Assembly: GCF_000376945.1 (NCBI RefSeq)
Contig: NZ_AQXU01000025.1
Span: forward strand, 372,001-436,000
DNA: 64,000 nucleotides
Reading direction: 5' to 3'
From: Leeia oryzae DSM 17879
GTDB taxonomy: Bacteria; Pseudomonadota; Gammaproteobacteria; Burkholderiales; Leeiaceae
Below the pieces are notes generated by a model. The model saw nothing but the letters and a program-made list of their open reading frames with translations. It was not told where the DNA came from and ran no database searches. Positions 36,156 to 44,617 of the stretch are shown one piece after another; the stretch's first letter is position 1, and every line of letters begins with the position of its first letter. Position numbers and translations under genes: made by a program.

Positions 36156-37646
36156 CTACAACCCCCGCCTAAACTGGATAGCTTCGGCAACATCCGCTGC
36201 AGTTACAGATGGCCGACAGGCCAGATCTGCAATGGTTCGGGCGACCTTGAGGATGCGGTGGTAGGCACGGGCAGACAAGTTCAGGCTGCGGGTAGCCTGG
36301 GTCAGCAAGGCTTGCCCAGCCTCGTCCGGCTGGCAGTACTGCTCGATGTCCGGGGCGGATAAGCGGCTATTGGGTTTGGATTGGCGCTGTTGTTGTACCT
36401 CAAACGCCTGGATGACCCGCTGTCGTACCGTGTCGGAACGCTCCCCATGCGGCATGCTAGCCAGTTGCTCGGGCGGGACGCTGGGCACTTCCATCATCAG
36501 GTCGATACGGTCCAGAAACGGACCGGACAATTTGCCCCGGTAGCGGCTGACCTGATCTGGCGTGCAGCGACATTGCGCCGATGGATGGCCAAAATAGCCG
36601 CATGGACACGGGTTCATGGCCGCAATCAGCTGGAAGCGTGCCGGAAAATCGGCTTGGCGTGCAGCGCGGGAGATGGTGATCTTGCCGGCTTCCAGCGGCT
36701 CTCGCAGCACTTCCAGCACTTTACGGTCAAACTCGGGGAGTTCATCCAGAAACAGCACGCCATGATGGGCGAGGCTGATTTCTCCGGGCCTCGGGTCGCT
36801 CCCGCCACCTACCAGCGCAACACCGCTGGCCGTGTGATGCGGGTTACGATAGGGCCGCTGCTTCCATGCCTGACTGCGCCAGCCGCCTGAGCCGAGTGAT
36901 TGCACCATGGCGGACTCCAGCGCTTCTTCATCCCTCATCGGCGGCAACAGGCCCGGCAAGCGCTGGGCCAACATGGATTTGCCCGTACCCGGCGGGCCGA
37001 CAAACAAGAGCGAGTGCTGGCCAGCGGCGGCAATTTCCAGCGCACGCTTGGCCTGCCCCTGGCCTTTGATATCCATCAGGTCCAGGTACGATTGCTCAAC
37101 AGTCGCTGGGGTACCTTGATAGGGGACCAGTTTTTCCAGCTCGGCCAGATGCGCGCATACAGCCAGCAGATTATCCGCAGGCAGTATCCGGGCATCTTGT
37201 ACCAGCGCGGCCTCGGCGGCATTTTCGGTTGGCAGGATAAACTGGCGCTCCGCCTGGTGTGTCGCCAGCGACATCGCCAGTGCGCCACGAATGGGCCTTA
37301 GCGCGCCGGTCAACGCCAGTTCTCCGGCAAATTCGTATTGCTCCAGCCGGCTGACTTTCAACTGCCCGCTGGCCACCAGAATGCCGATGGCAATGGCCAA
37401 ATCAAACCGGCCCGATTCTTTGGGCAGATCGGCCGGTGCCAGGTTCACGGTGATGCGTCTGGGCGGTAATTCAAACCCGGCGGTTTGCAGGGCGGCACGT
37501 ACCCGGTCGCGGCTTTCCTTGACCTCTGCTTCCGGCAGGCCGACCAAGGCAAACGAGGGTAATCCATTGGCCAGATGCACTTCCACCGTCACCAGTGGTG
37601 CTGCCAGCCCGTTCAACGCCCGGCTATATAACACCGCCAGTGACAT
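36156..37646 (-). CDS. comM: YifB/ComM family Mg-chelatase-like AAA+ ATPase
   Basis: A 496-residue AAA+ protein of the magnesium-chelatase-like group. The N-terminal Lon-like ChlI domain (LNGLAAPLVTVEVHLANGLP) is followed by Walker A GPPGTGKSMLA near residue 220, Walker B LFLDELPEF, and the NPCPCGYFGHP plus CRCT Cys motif. In Haemophilus and Vibrio, ComM is a hexameric branch-migration helicase used in natural transformation. Its start overlaps the rsmI stop by one base, so it is the second gene of an rsmI-comM operon. Whether this organism is naturally competent cannot be told from the window. Confidence 0.93.
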   Translation of the reverse strand: MSLAVLYSRALNGLAAPLVTVEVHLANGLPSFALVGLPEAEVKESRDRVRAALQTAGFELPPRRITVNLAPADLPKESGRFDLAIAIGILVASGQLKVSRLEQYEFAGELALTGALRPIRGALAMSLATHQAERQFILPTENAAEAALVQDARILPADNLLAVCAHLAELEKLVPYQGTPATVEQSYLDLMDIKGQGQAKRALEIAAAGQHSLLFVGPPGTGKSMLAQRLPGLLPPMRDEEALESAMVQSLGSGGWRSQAWKQRPYRNPHHTASGVALVGGGSDPRPGEISLAHHGVLFLDELPEFDRKVLEVLREPLEAGKITISRAARQADFPARFQLIAAMNPCPCGYFGHPSAQCRCTPDQVSRYRGKLSGPFLDRIDLMMEVPSVPPEQLASMPHGERSDTVRQRVIQAFEVQQQRQSKPNSRLSAPDIEQYCQPDEAGQALLTQATRSLNLSARAYHRILKVARTIADLACRPSVTAADVAEAIQFRRGL

Positions 37647-38524
37647 CAGTCCTGCTCCTTCAGGGCCAGTGCCCGCTGATACAGGGCATTTCTTGGCAAA
37701 CCGGTGATTTTCATCACCAGCCCTACGGCCTGTTTCACCGGCAGCTCTTCCAGCAGGATACCCAGCATGCGTTCGGCGTCTTCCGGCAGGCCGTCATCGG
37801 TTTTTTCTGGCGCTTTATAGCCGGCCAGCACCAGCACAAATTCGCCGCGTTGCTGGTTGCTGTCCCCCGCCACCCATTCCACCGCGTCACCCAGCGGCAA
37901 CCGGCGGATGGTTTCGAAGGTTTTGGTCAGTTCGCGACAAATGACCACCTCCCGTTCTGTGCCCAGTACGTCACGCAAGTCGGTAATGCAATCCAGAATC
38001 CGGTGGGGTGCTTCATAGATGATCTGTAGCGCCGGGTCTTCTTTCAGCAGGGTAATGGCAGCCGTCCGGGCGCCGTGCTTGGGCGGCAGAAACCCGACAA
38101 AACGGAAGCTGTTTTCCTGAAACCCGCTGGCCGATACGGCCGCAATGGCTGCTGACGGACCGGGCAACGGCACTACCGTCAGGCCGGCGTCCAGTACCGC
38201 CTTGACCACCACCGCACCGGGGTCTGACACACCTGGCGTGCCGGCATCGGAAATCACCGCCACATCTTCACCATTGCGCAGGATAGAGACGATTTTCTCG
38301 GCTGCGGCATGCTCGTTATGTTCATGCGAGGCAATCAGACGGGGACGTATCCCCAGATGACGCAGCAAGCCGCCAGAGACCCGAGTATCTTCTGCCGCGA
38401 CCACCGGTACCCGACCTAAAACAGACACCGCGCGGGCCGTCATGTCTTGTAAATTTCCAATCGGCGTGGCGACCACATATAATGTCCCCACTCCATTCCC
38501 TTCGGTGCTGCTATGCGCATTCAT
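37646..38524 (-). CDS. rsmI: 16S rRNA (cytidine-1402-2'-O)-methyltransferase
   Basis: A SAM-dependent methyltransferase of the tetrapyrrole methylase fold that modifies the ribosomal P site. Signatures: LYVVATPIGNLQDMTARA, AAEDTRVSGGLL, ISDAGTPGVSDPG, PLPGPSAAIAAVSASGF. Two starts are possible: ATG 38524, which overlaps the opposite-strand lppC start by 12 bases, or GTG 38491 just before the conserved TLYVVATP, with GAAGGGA upstream; the latter is attractive. The minus-strand promoter would lie inside or beyond the start of lppC. Confidence 0.96.
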   Translation of the reverse strand: MNAHSSTEGNGVGTLYVVATPIGNLQDMTARAVSVLGRVPVVAAEDTRVSGGLLRHLGIRPRLIASHEHNEHAAAEKIVSILRNGEDVAVISDAGTPGVSDPGAVVVKAVLDAGLTVVPLPGPSAAIAAVSASGFQENSFRFVGFLPPKHGARTAAITLLKEDPALQIIYEAPHRILDCITDLRDVLGTEREVVICRELTKTFETIRRLPLGDAVEWVAGDSNQQRGEFVLVLAGYKAPEKTDDGLPEDAERMLGILLEELPVKQAVGLVMKITGLPRNALYQRALALKEQD

Positions 38525-39586
38525 GCTTTGTTCCAATATGTAATTGCCATATTCTATAGTGTCGCGCTGTCGACCACCAGCACTGCGGCAGAACAACCCG
38601 CTTCTGCCGATGCGTCAAAGTCACCACACATTGCGATTATCCTGCCCTTGCAGTCCAAGGCCCTTGGCGAACCTTCTGAAGCCATCAAGGCAGGGATTGC
38701 GGCCGCGGCCAGCAAACCCAGCGTAGGCGACTTGCCCTATATGGTATACCCCATCGCCGATGAAACCACCGATTTGCAGCAAACTTATCAGGAAGCCATC
38801 GACGCAGGCGCTACCGTGGTGGTCGGCCCGCTGACCCTGGCCGGCGTCAAATCCATGGCGGCCAAAGCACCGCTCCCTGTCCCGACACTGGCCCTGAACA
38901 CACTACCGGAAGGCCCGGCAGTCCAGGGCTTGTACTCGCTCAACCTGTCTGCCGCTGCCGAAGGCAAGCTGGTGGCCGACAAGGCCGTGCAAGCAGGCTA
39001 CCAGCAGGCCGCCACAATCACCATCGAATCTCCGCTTGCCCAGCGTATCCAGCAAGCCTTTGCCAGCGAATGGCAAGCACGTGGCGGCACACTGAGCATG
39101 CTGGTGAATGTACCGGCCGCCAAACCGGATTACACGGTCTTGAGAACCCAGATGGCGCAATGCAATTGCGACGTGATCTTCATCGCGGCCGATGCCAACC
39201 GCACCAAACTGATCAAGCCTTTCCTGCCTGCAGGGATTCCTGTCTACAGTACCTCGCAGGGATTTTCCGGCAAGGTAAAGTCAGCCAGCAATCTGGAGCT
39301 GGAAGGCATGCGCCTGTTTGACATGCCCTGGCTGCTGCAGCCGGATCATCCGGCCGTGATGGTATACCCGCGCTCTGCCAAGCCACTGGTGGTCGAGGAT
39401 GAGCGCCTTTATGCACTGGGGATTGATGCCTTGCGCATTGCCGAACTGCTGGCCAAAACGACCAGCGGGCCGATCGAGCTGGATGGCGTTACCGGACACC
39501 TGACGCTTGGCAAGGATGGTAACTTCATCCGCGAGCTGCAGGCAGCCGATGTGCGTGGGGGCGAAGTCATCCGGGTGCTACCTTGA
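38513..39586 (+). CDS. LppC/LpoA-like penicillin-binding protein activator
   Basis: A 357-residue periplasmic-binding-protein-fold product matching the C-terminal domain of E. coli LpoA, which activates PBP1A. It begins with a signal peptide (residues 8-26) but has no lipobox Cys, so it is probably a soluble or differently anchored form rather than a lipoprotein. The N-terminal TPR part of E. coli LpoA is absent, making it about half length. Segments HIAIILPLQSKALG, VVVGPLTLAGVKSM and GIDALRIAELL are typical. The stop overlaps the TTG start of yraN, giving the order lppC-yraN-diaA-dolP known from enterobacteria. Confidence 0.85.
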   Translation: MRIHALFQYVIAIFYSVALSTTSTAAEQPASADASKSPHIAIILPLQSKALGEPSEAIKAGIAAAASKPSVGDLPYMVYPIADETTDLQQTYQEAIDAGATVVVGPLTLAGVKSMAAKAPLPVPTLALNTLPEGPAVQGLYSLNLSAAAEGKLVADKAVQAGYQQAATITIESPLAQRIQQAFASEWQARGGTLSMLVNVPAAKPDYTVLRTQMAQCNCDVIFIAADANRTKLIKPFLPAGIPVYSTSQGFSGKVKSASNLELEGMRLFDMPWLLQPDHPAVMVYPRSAKPLVVEDERLYALGIDALRIAELLAKTTSGPIELDGVTGHLTLGKDGNFIRELQAADVRGGEVIRVLP

Positions 39587-39933
39587 GTCTGGTAGCCGGG
39601 CACAGTGCCGAGCAGCTGGCGGCACTGTATCTGCAACAGCAGGGCTTGAAACTGCTTACCCGGAATTACCGCTGCCGGTTTGGTGAAATCGACCTGATCA
39701 TGCAGGATGGCAAGACACTGGTGTTTGTCGAGGTCCGTGCCCGCAAGAGCAAAACGTTTGGCGGCGCGGTGGCCAGTGTCACCGCCAGCAAGCAGCAGAA
39801 GCTGATTCTGACCGCGCAAAGCTACCTGAGCACCCTGCGCCATCTGCCCGCCTGCCGTTTTGACGTGGTCGGCTTTGAAGGCCAGGATGCACCACCCCAC
39901 TGGATTCGGCATGCCTTTGAACCGTCGGCCTGA
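39583..39933 (+). CDS. yraN: YraN family endonuclease-like protein (UPF0102)
   Basis: A 116-residue protein of the PD-(D/E)XK-like fold. Conserved pattern: E-Q-L-A-A-L-Y-L-Q-Q-Q-G, then NYRCRFGEIDLIMQDGKTLVFVEVRAR with Glu-Ile-Asp-Leu and Glu-Val-Arg core residues, and K-Q-Q-K-L. The family is linked to Holliday junction-type nucleases by fold but its role is not settled. The start is TTG 39583, overlapping the lppC stop by four bases, so translation is coupled. Confidence 0.92.
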   Translation: MSLVAGHSAEQLAALYLQQQGLKLLTRNYRCRFGEIDLIMQDGKTLVFVEVRARKSKTFGGAVASVTASKQQKLILTAQSYLSTLRHLPACRFDVVGFEGQDAPPHWIRHAFEPSA

Positions 39934-40035
39934 TTGCCTTTGGCATACGCAAAGGAACTTAACGGCCTGACGCCCCCTCTTACCTACAGCTGGCAGCGTG
40001 ATAAGATGCGCCGCAAGACGTTTTAAAAGACATTC

Positions 40036-40629
40036 ATGGATTTAATCTCTCGTATTCAGCAGCAATGCCAGGACAGCCAGCAAGCTGCTGACTGGCTGGC
40101 AGAACACCTGGCCACTCCCATTGCCATGGCCGCCGAACTTCTGGTCGAAAGCCTGATGCAGGATGGCAAGGTATTAACCTGTGGCAATGGTGGCTCTGCC
40201 GCCATGGCACAATATACGGCGGCCCTGCTGTTAAACCGCCTGGAACACGACCGCCCTGGGTTGGCTGCCATTGCACTGGGCGCCACGCCAATTACCCTGA
40301 CGGCCATTGCCGCAGACCAGGGGTTTGAATTCAGCATGGCACGGCAAACCCATGCACTGGCCCATTCGCATGATGTACTGGTGGTGTTTGCCAGTCATGG
40401 CAGTCCCGCCAACCTGGTCGCGACCATAGAAGCGGCCCATGAACGGGGCATGCGTGTCATCGTGATCTCCGGACGTGAGGACGCAGAACTGGCGCGCCAG
40501 CTAACCGATAGTGATTTGTTACTGAATATCCCGCTCTCCGGTATCGCGCGGATACAGGAAATGCACATGCTGATTGTGCATACCCTGTGCGATGCCATTG
40601 ATTGCCTGTTATTAGGAGTAGAAACATGA
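40036..40629 (+). CDS. diaA: SIS domain protein, DiaA/phosphoheptose isomerase-like
   Basis: A 197-residue sugar isomerase (SIS) domain protein. The segments VLTCGNGGSAAMAQ, FASHGSPANLVATIEAAHERGM and EMHMLIVHTLCDAID match the GmhA/DiaA group. Position between yraN and a BON lipoprotein gene, as in E. coli, points to DiaA, which binds DnaA to promote initiation, rather than GmhA heptose isomerase; the isomerase role cannot be excluded. A 102-base gap follows yraN and may hold a promoter. Its stop overlaps dolP by four bases. Confidence 0.85.
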   Translation: MDLISRIQQQCQDSQQAADWLAEHLATPIAMAAELLVESLMQDGKVLTCGNGGSAAMAQYTAALLLNRLEHDRPGLAAIALGATPITLTAIAADQGFEFSMARQTHALAHSHDVLVVFASHGSPANLVATIEAAHERGMRVIVISGREDAELARQLTDSDLLLNIPLSGIARIQEMHMLIVHTLCDAIDCLLLGVET

Positions 40630-41225
40630 TCCAACGTACTGATTTTTCTGCTAAAACCCTGGCCGTTGTCTTGCTGGCGAGCTTGTCGGTACCTCTGCTG
40701 TCCGGTTGTTTGCCAGTGGTGGCTACCGGTGTCGCGGTTGGTGCCATGTCTGCCACAGACCGTCGCACGACGGGTGCCCAGCTGGAAGACGAAGGCATCG
40801 AAGACAAGGCCGAAACCCGCATTTCCGGCAAATTTGGCAGCAAGGTGGTCCATGCCAACGTGATCAGTTTTAACCGTCAGGTGCTGATTACCGGCGAAGC
40901 AGCTGATGCAGCAACCCGCCAGGAAGTCGAACGTATCGTCAAGGGTGTCCCCAATGTACGCTACGTCTTCAACGAACTGGCGATAAGTCCGGTCAGCAGC
41001 CTGAGCTCTCGCGCCAACGACAGCTACATCACCTCCAAGGTCAAGGCACGGATGGTAGACTCGAAAAAATTCTCTGCCAACCACGTCAAAACCGTCACGG
41101 AAAACGGAGTGGTCTACCTGATGGGGCTGGTTAAACACCAGGAGGCGCTAGACGCGGTAGAAGTGGCTCGCACGACCAGTGGCGTGAAAAAAGTGGTGAC
41201 CGGTTACTTCGAGTATATTGACTAA
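40626..41225 (+). CDS. dolP: BON domain lipoprotein DolP/YraP
   Basis: A 199-residue outer membrane lipoprotein with signal peptide and lipobox LLSGC (acylated Cys near residue 28), then two BON domains (about residues 50-115 and 130-195) with I-S-F-N-R-Q-V-L-I-T-G and V-V-Y-L-M-G-L-V patterns. E. coli DolP keeps the outer membrane intact and supports BAM function. ATG 40626, preceded by AGGAG, overlaps the diaA stop. The gene ends in a tandem 15-bp duplication (41218-41247). Confidence 0.94.
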   Translation: MIQRTDFSAKTLAVVLLASLSVPLLSGCLPVVATGVAVGAMSATDRRTTGAQLEDEGIEDKAETRISGKFGSKVVHANVISFNRQVLITGEAADAATRQEVERIVKGVPNVRYVFNELAISPVSSLSSRANDSYITSKVKARMVDSKKFSANHVKTVTENGVVYLMGLVKHQEALDAVEVARTTSGVKKVVTGYFEYID

Positions 41226-41247
41226 GCGATAGTTGACTAAGCTATAG
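41218..41247 (+). repeat. Tandem 15-bp repeat over the dolP stop codon
   Basis: TTGACTAAGCGATAG (41218-41232) is followed directly by TTGACTAAGCTATAG (41233-41247), one mismatch. The first copy contains the last codons and TAA stop of dolP; the second is outside the gene. Probably a slippage duplication. Confidence 0.75.
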
Positions 41248-41277
41248 CCGCCAGCGTGCGGAATTGCAGTACAATCG

Positions 41278-41313
41278 ACAGCCAGACGGGTAGAAACCGG
41301 CTGGCTGTTTTTG
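41278..41313 (+). terminator. Rho-independent terminator of the lppC-dolP operon
   Basis: ACAGCCAG (41278-41285) pairs with CTGGCTGT (41301-41308) and is followed by a T run. CGG/CCG inside can extend the stem. Confidence 0.85.
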
Positions 41314-41358
41314 TTTCTACCATTTACCTGATCTGGCCATCCAAGAGAAAGTCATCGC

Positions 41359-41838
41359 ATGCCTGTTACCCGTGAAAGCAGATTCCAGCAAGTCTCCCAG
41401 CAACTGGGGTATGAATTTGATGGCGAGATCAAGATAGGCGGCAATTACACCCCGGTGCTGCAGCATGGCAACGATGTGTATATCAGCGGGCAGATTCCCC
41501 GTGTAGGAGACAAGGTCGTGATTACCGGCCCTGCCGGACGCAACGTGGCTCTGCCCGTGGCACAGAAAGCCGCCGGTATCTGCGTGATGCGGGCGTTGGC
41601 CCTGCTGCGCCAGCACCTGGGCTCTCTGGACCATATCCAGCGTATCTTGCGACTGACCGTTTACGTACAATCGTCGGCAGACTTTACCAGCCAGAGCGAA
41701 GTCGCCAATGGTGCCTCAGACATCCTGTATTTTGTACTTGGCGAAGAGGCCGGTGCGCATGTCCGTACCTCGATCGGCGTGTATCAGTTGCCCAAGAATG
41801 CGACGGTAGAACTGGAGCTGGTGGCGGTGTCCGTTTAG
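41359..41838 (+). CDS. RidA family protein (YjgF/UK114)
   Basis: A 159-residue member of the RidA superfamily, which includes enamine/imine deaminases that clear reactive products of PLP enzymes. Pattern: YTPVLQHGNDVYISGQIPR, AALPVAQKAAG-type centre with C-V-M-R-A-L, LTVYVQSSADF, and HVRTSIGVYQLPKNATVELELVAV. The key substrate-carboxylate Arg of RidA corresponds to the Arg in HVRTSIG. The longer form (versus about 128 residues) belongs to a sub-family often named YjgH/Rid6-like, so the deaminase role is not certain. Single gene, after the dolP terminator. Confidence 0.9.
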   Translation: MPVTRESRFQQVSQQLGYEFDGEIKIGGNYTPVLQHGNDVYISGQIPRVGDKVVITGPAGRNVALPVAQKAAGICVMRALALLRQHLGSLDHIQRILRLTVYVQSSADFTSQSEVANGASDILYFVLGEEAGAHVRTSIGVYQLPKNATVELELVAVSV

Positions 41839-42227
41839 GCGCTTACCGGCGTACACAGCTCTACCAGCAGCCCGTCCGGGCAGCGCACGTACGACACCAC
41901 CTGTCCCCACGGTTTGGACTCCGGCTCGCACAGCGAGCTAGCGCCGGCGGCGACCGCTTTCAGGTGCGCTGCAGCGACATCTTCAGTTACCAGCGCCACT
42001 TCCATGCCCAGCGGCAGGGCAGAAGCATCCGCCGCGACATAGCCGGCGGGAAAATGCATTTTCCCCAAGGCATGATTGGCAAACGACAAGGTGGTTTCGC
42101 CTGTGTCCAGCTCACCATACATGCCGGATTCGTGCAAGAACTTGCGCGGGATATCAAAAGCAGTTTCAAAGAAGCCGATAGAGGTGGGTACATCTGCCAC
42201 ATACACAATGGTATAGCCGAGTTTCAT
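41835..42227 (-). CDS. VOC family protein
   Basis: A 130-residue glyoxalase/bleomycin-resistance-fold protein beginning MKLGYTIVYVADVPTSIGFFETAFD. It has GELDTGETTLSFANH and a C-terminal YVRCPDGLLVELCTP with a metal-ligand-like Glu. Substrate unknown. I choose ATG 42227 with AGGAGC eight bases ahead; the frame is open further but unsupported. It converges on the RidA-like gene, overlapping by four bases, and follows lysR on the same strand with a 58-base gap. Confidence 0.87.
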   Translation of the reverse strand: MKLGYTIVYVADVPTSIGFFETAFDIPRKFLHESGMYGELDTGETTLSFANHALGKMHFPAGYVAADASALPLGMEVALVTEDVAAAHLKAVAAGASSLCEPESKPWGQVVSYVRCPDGLLVELCTPVSA

Positions 42228-42285
42228 GATGTCGCTCCTGTCCGGTTGGCAAGCTGCACGAGAATTGCATGCGTTTTGCATGACG

Positions 42286-43197
42286 CTATAGTACATCCAG
42301 TCGCTGGCGAATGTCTGCCAGCTCTGCCTGAAGCAATTGCATGAAGGTCTCTGTCAGCGCGGCGGAGGGCCGGAATTGCGGCAACACGGCGCTGACACGA
42401 TACGGGATTGATACTAAAAAGCGGCGCAACTGCAGCCCCTGCCCTGACATGGCCAGCGCAGTGAGCGGATTGACAATCGACACCCCGATCCCTTGCGCCA
42501 CCAGCGCACAAACCGACACGGCGCTTGGGGTTTCCCACAGCAGTTGCCGCGTCACACCCGCAGCTGCAAAGACTGCATCCAGCTGCACCCGGTAGGGGTC
42601 GGTCACGGCCAGGCTGACAAACGGGTGTCCGGCAAAATCGGCCGGGGTCAGTATGGATTTCTCCAAGAGCGGATGACCATCCGGCAATACACAGATTTCG
42701 TCAGCATTCAGCAAGGGTATCAGCCGCGTCCCGGGCGGGGCTTCATCGTGCTCGGTCAGGCCCGCGTCAAAACGCTGCATGGACAGCCATTCTTCCAGCA
42801 GTGGCGACTCCTGCGGGGTGATGGTGACTCGGGCAGTGGGCAGTTGCCGATGCAGACGCTTGCAAACCGCCGGCAGCAAGGCATGGGAAAACGCCGGCAG
42901 GCACACCACGGACAAGGCACCGCCCTCTTGCCGGGACAGGCTGGTGGCAGTATCCATGATGCGCTCCAGTCCGATATAGGATCGCTGTACTTCCTCAAAC
43001 AGCGTCAGCGCCCGTGCGGTTGGTACCAGACGCCCCTTGAGGCGATCAAACAGGTTGAAGCCTAGCAGGTATTCCAGCCGGGCCAGTTCGCGGCTGATGG
43101 TGGGTTGCGAGGTATGCAAGAGAACGGCAGCTTCGGTCACACTGCCACTGGTCATGATGGCGCGAAAAACCTCGATGTGGCGGTGCTGGATACTCAC
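42286..43197 (-). CDS. lysR: LysR family regulator of lysA
   Basis: A 303-residue LysR-type regulator, divergent from lysA. The helix-turn-helix (FRAIMTSGSVTEAAVLLHTSQPTISRELARLE) closely resembles that of E. coli LysR, which activates lysA in response to diaminopimelate and low lysine. The effector-binding domain follows from about residue 92. The start is GTG 43197 with GGAA upstream. The 101-base interval to lysA is A/T-rich and should contain the LysR site and both promoters. Confidence 0.92.
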   Translation of the reverse strand: MSIQHRHIEVFRAIMTSGSVTEAAVLLHTSQPTISRELARLEYLLGFNLFDRLKGRLVPTARALTLFEEVQRSYIGLERIMDTATSLSRQEGGALSVVCLPAFSHALLPAVCKRLHRQLPTARVTITPQESPLLEEWLSMQRFDAGLTEHDEAPPGTRLIPLLNADEICVLPDGHPLLEKSILTPADFAGHPFVSLAVTDPYRVQLDAVFAAAGVTRQLLWETPSAVSVCALVAQGIGVSIVNPLTALAMSGQGLQLRRFLVSIPYRVSAVLPQFRPSAALTETFMQLLQAELADIRQRLDVL

Positions 43198-43298
43198 TGT
43201 TATTCCATATCAAAAATGAATAGACACTAAAAATAATAGCATTTTACTGAATTAACTGCTTGCCTCATGATAGCGGTCAGAATGTAAAGGAAGAAGTC

Positions 43299-44537
43299 AT
43301 GCAAACCCCGAACACACAACGCCTGTCTGCACTTGCGCACCAATATCAAACCCCGCTGTGGGTCTATGATGCCGCCGTGATCCGCCAGCGCATTCATGAA
43401 CTCAAGCAGTTTGATACCATCCGCTTTGCGCAAAAGGCTTGCTCCAACACCCATATTCTGCGCCTGATGCGCGAACAGGGTGTCAAGGTGGATGCCGTAT
43501 CCCGTGGCGAAATCCTGCGTGCACTGGCTGCCGGCTTTGATGCCAAGGGCGAACCGTCCGGCATCGTCTTTACGGCCGACCTGATCGACCGTGACACACT
43601 GGCCACCGTGATCGAGCACGATATTCCGGTCAATGCCGGTTCGATCGACATGCTGGAGCAACTGGGCAAAGCCTCTCCTGGACATCGGGTCTGGTTGCGC
43701 ATCAACCCGGGGTTTGGCCATGGGCACAGCAACAAGACCAATACCGGCGGTGAACATAGCAAACACGGTATCTGGCACACAGACTTGCCTGCGGCACTGA
43801 TTGCCATTGCCAGACACGGACTGAAACTGGTCGGCCTGCACATGCACATTGGCTCCGGGGTGGATTATGACCATCTGCAAGAAGTGTGCGGCGCCATGGT
43901 AGAACTGGTACGTAAAACCCAGATTGCCGGACATGACCTGCATGCCATTTCTGCTGGTGGCGGGCTGTCCATTCCCTACAAGGAAGGCGATGCCACGGTG
44001 GATACGGCGCACTACTTTGGCCTGTGGGATGCGGCTCGCCGCGAGATTGCCACCCTGCTGGGTCATCCGGTCTCGCTGGAAATCGAGCCAGGCCGCTATC
44101 TGGTGGCCGAATCCGGCAACCTGCTGGCCGAGGTCCGGGCCGTCAAAGATGCCGGCTATAATCATTTTGTGCTGGTAGACGCCGGTTTTAATGAACTGAT
44201 GCGCCCATCCATGTACGGCAGCTACCATGGCATTACCGTTGTCCCTGCGGACGGAATCACAAAGCCGGCAAAACCGACGGTGGTGGCCGGGCCATTATGC
44301 GAATCTGGTGACGTCTTTACACAGGAAGACGGTGGCGTAGTCACGCCGCGTTCCTTGCCGGCGGCGCACGTCGGGGATTTGGTGATTTTCCACGATACGG
44401 GCGCCTACGGGGCTTCCATGTCCAGCAATTACAATACCCGTCCGTTGATTGCCGAAGTGCTGGTGGATGGTGATGCCGACCGGTTGATCCGTCGTCGCCA
44501 GACCGTAGACGAACTGCTGGCACTGGAACAAGTATAA
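43299..44537 (+). CDS. lysA: Diaminopimelate decarboxylase
   Basis: Final enzyme of lysine biosynthesis, converting meso-diaminopimelate to L-lysine and CO2. A 412-residue fold type III PLP enzyme: Schiff-base Lys in IRFAQKACSNTHILR, HMHIGSG near residue 190, GGGLSIPY, EPGRYLVAESG, and the active-site Cys of CESGDVF. ATG 43299 follows AAAGGAAG; an upstream in-frame start at 43260 has no ribosome binding site. It resembles the short E. coli type LysA, usually regulated by LysR. A strong terminator follows. Confidence 0.96.
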   Translation: MQTPNTQRLSALAHQYQTPLWVYDAAVIRQRIHELKQFDTIRFAQKACSNTHILRLMREQGVKVDAVSRGEILRALAAGFDAKGEPSGIVFTADLIDRDTLATVIEHDIPVNAGSIDMLEQLGKASPGHRVWLRINPGFGHGHSNKTNTGGEHSKHGIWHTDLPAALIAIARHGLKLVGLHMHIGSGVDYDHLQEVCGAMVELVRKTQIAGHDLHAISAGGGLSIPYKEGDATVDTAHYFGLWDAARREIATLLGHPVSLEIEPGRYLVAESGNLLAEVRAVKDAGYNHFVLVDAGFNELMRPSMYGSYHGITVVPADGITKPAKPTVVAGPLCESGDVFTQEDGGVVTPRSLPAAHVGDLVIFHDTGAYGASMSSNYNTRPLIAEVLVDGDADRLIRRRQTVDELLALEQV

Positions 44538-44553
44538 CCATCCGGTGAAATGC

Positions 44554-44596
44554 AAAACACAACGGCTGAGCCTTGCAGTTCAGCCGTTGTGTTTTT
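44554..44596. terminator. Rho-independent terminator after lysA
   Basis: AAAACACAACGGCTGA (44554-44569) pairs perfectly with TCAGCCGTTGTGTTTT (44580-44595) around a ten-base loop; T tracts on both strands. It serves lysA and the convergent small membrane protein gene. Confidence 0.92.
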
Positions 44597-44617
44597 GTAG
44601 TCTCGATGAGGCAAGGC

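Noticed and set aside
40036-40629. Naming the SIS gene gmhA (phosphoheptose isomerase)
   Set aside because: Gene order yraN-SIS-BON lipoprotein matches the diaA locus; isomerase activity is not excluded, only less likely.
43227-44228. Open frame of about 330 codons opposite lysA
   Set aside because: lysA is full length with all PLP motifs; the opposite frame is a shadow.
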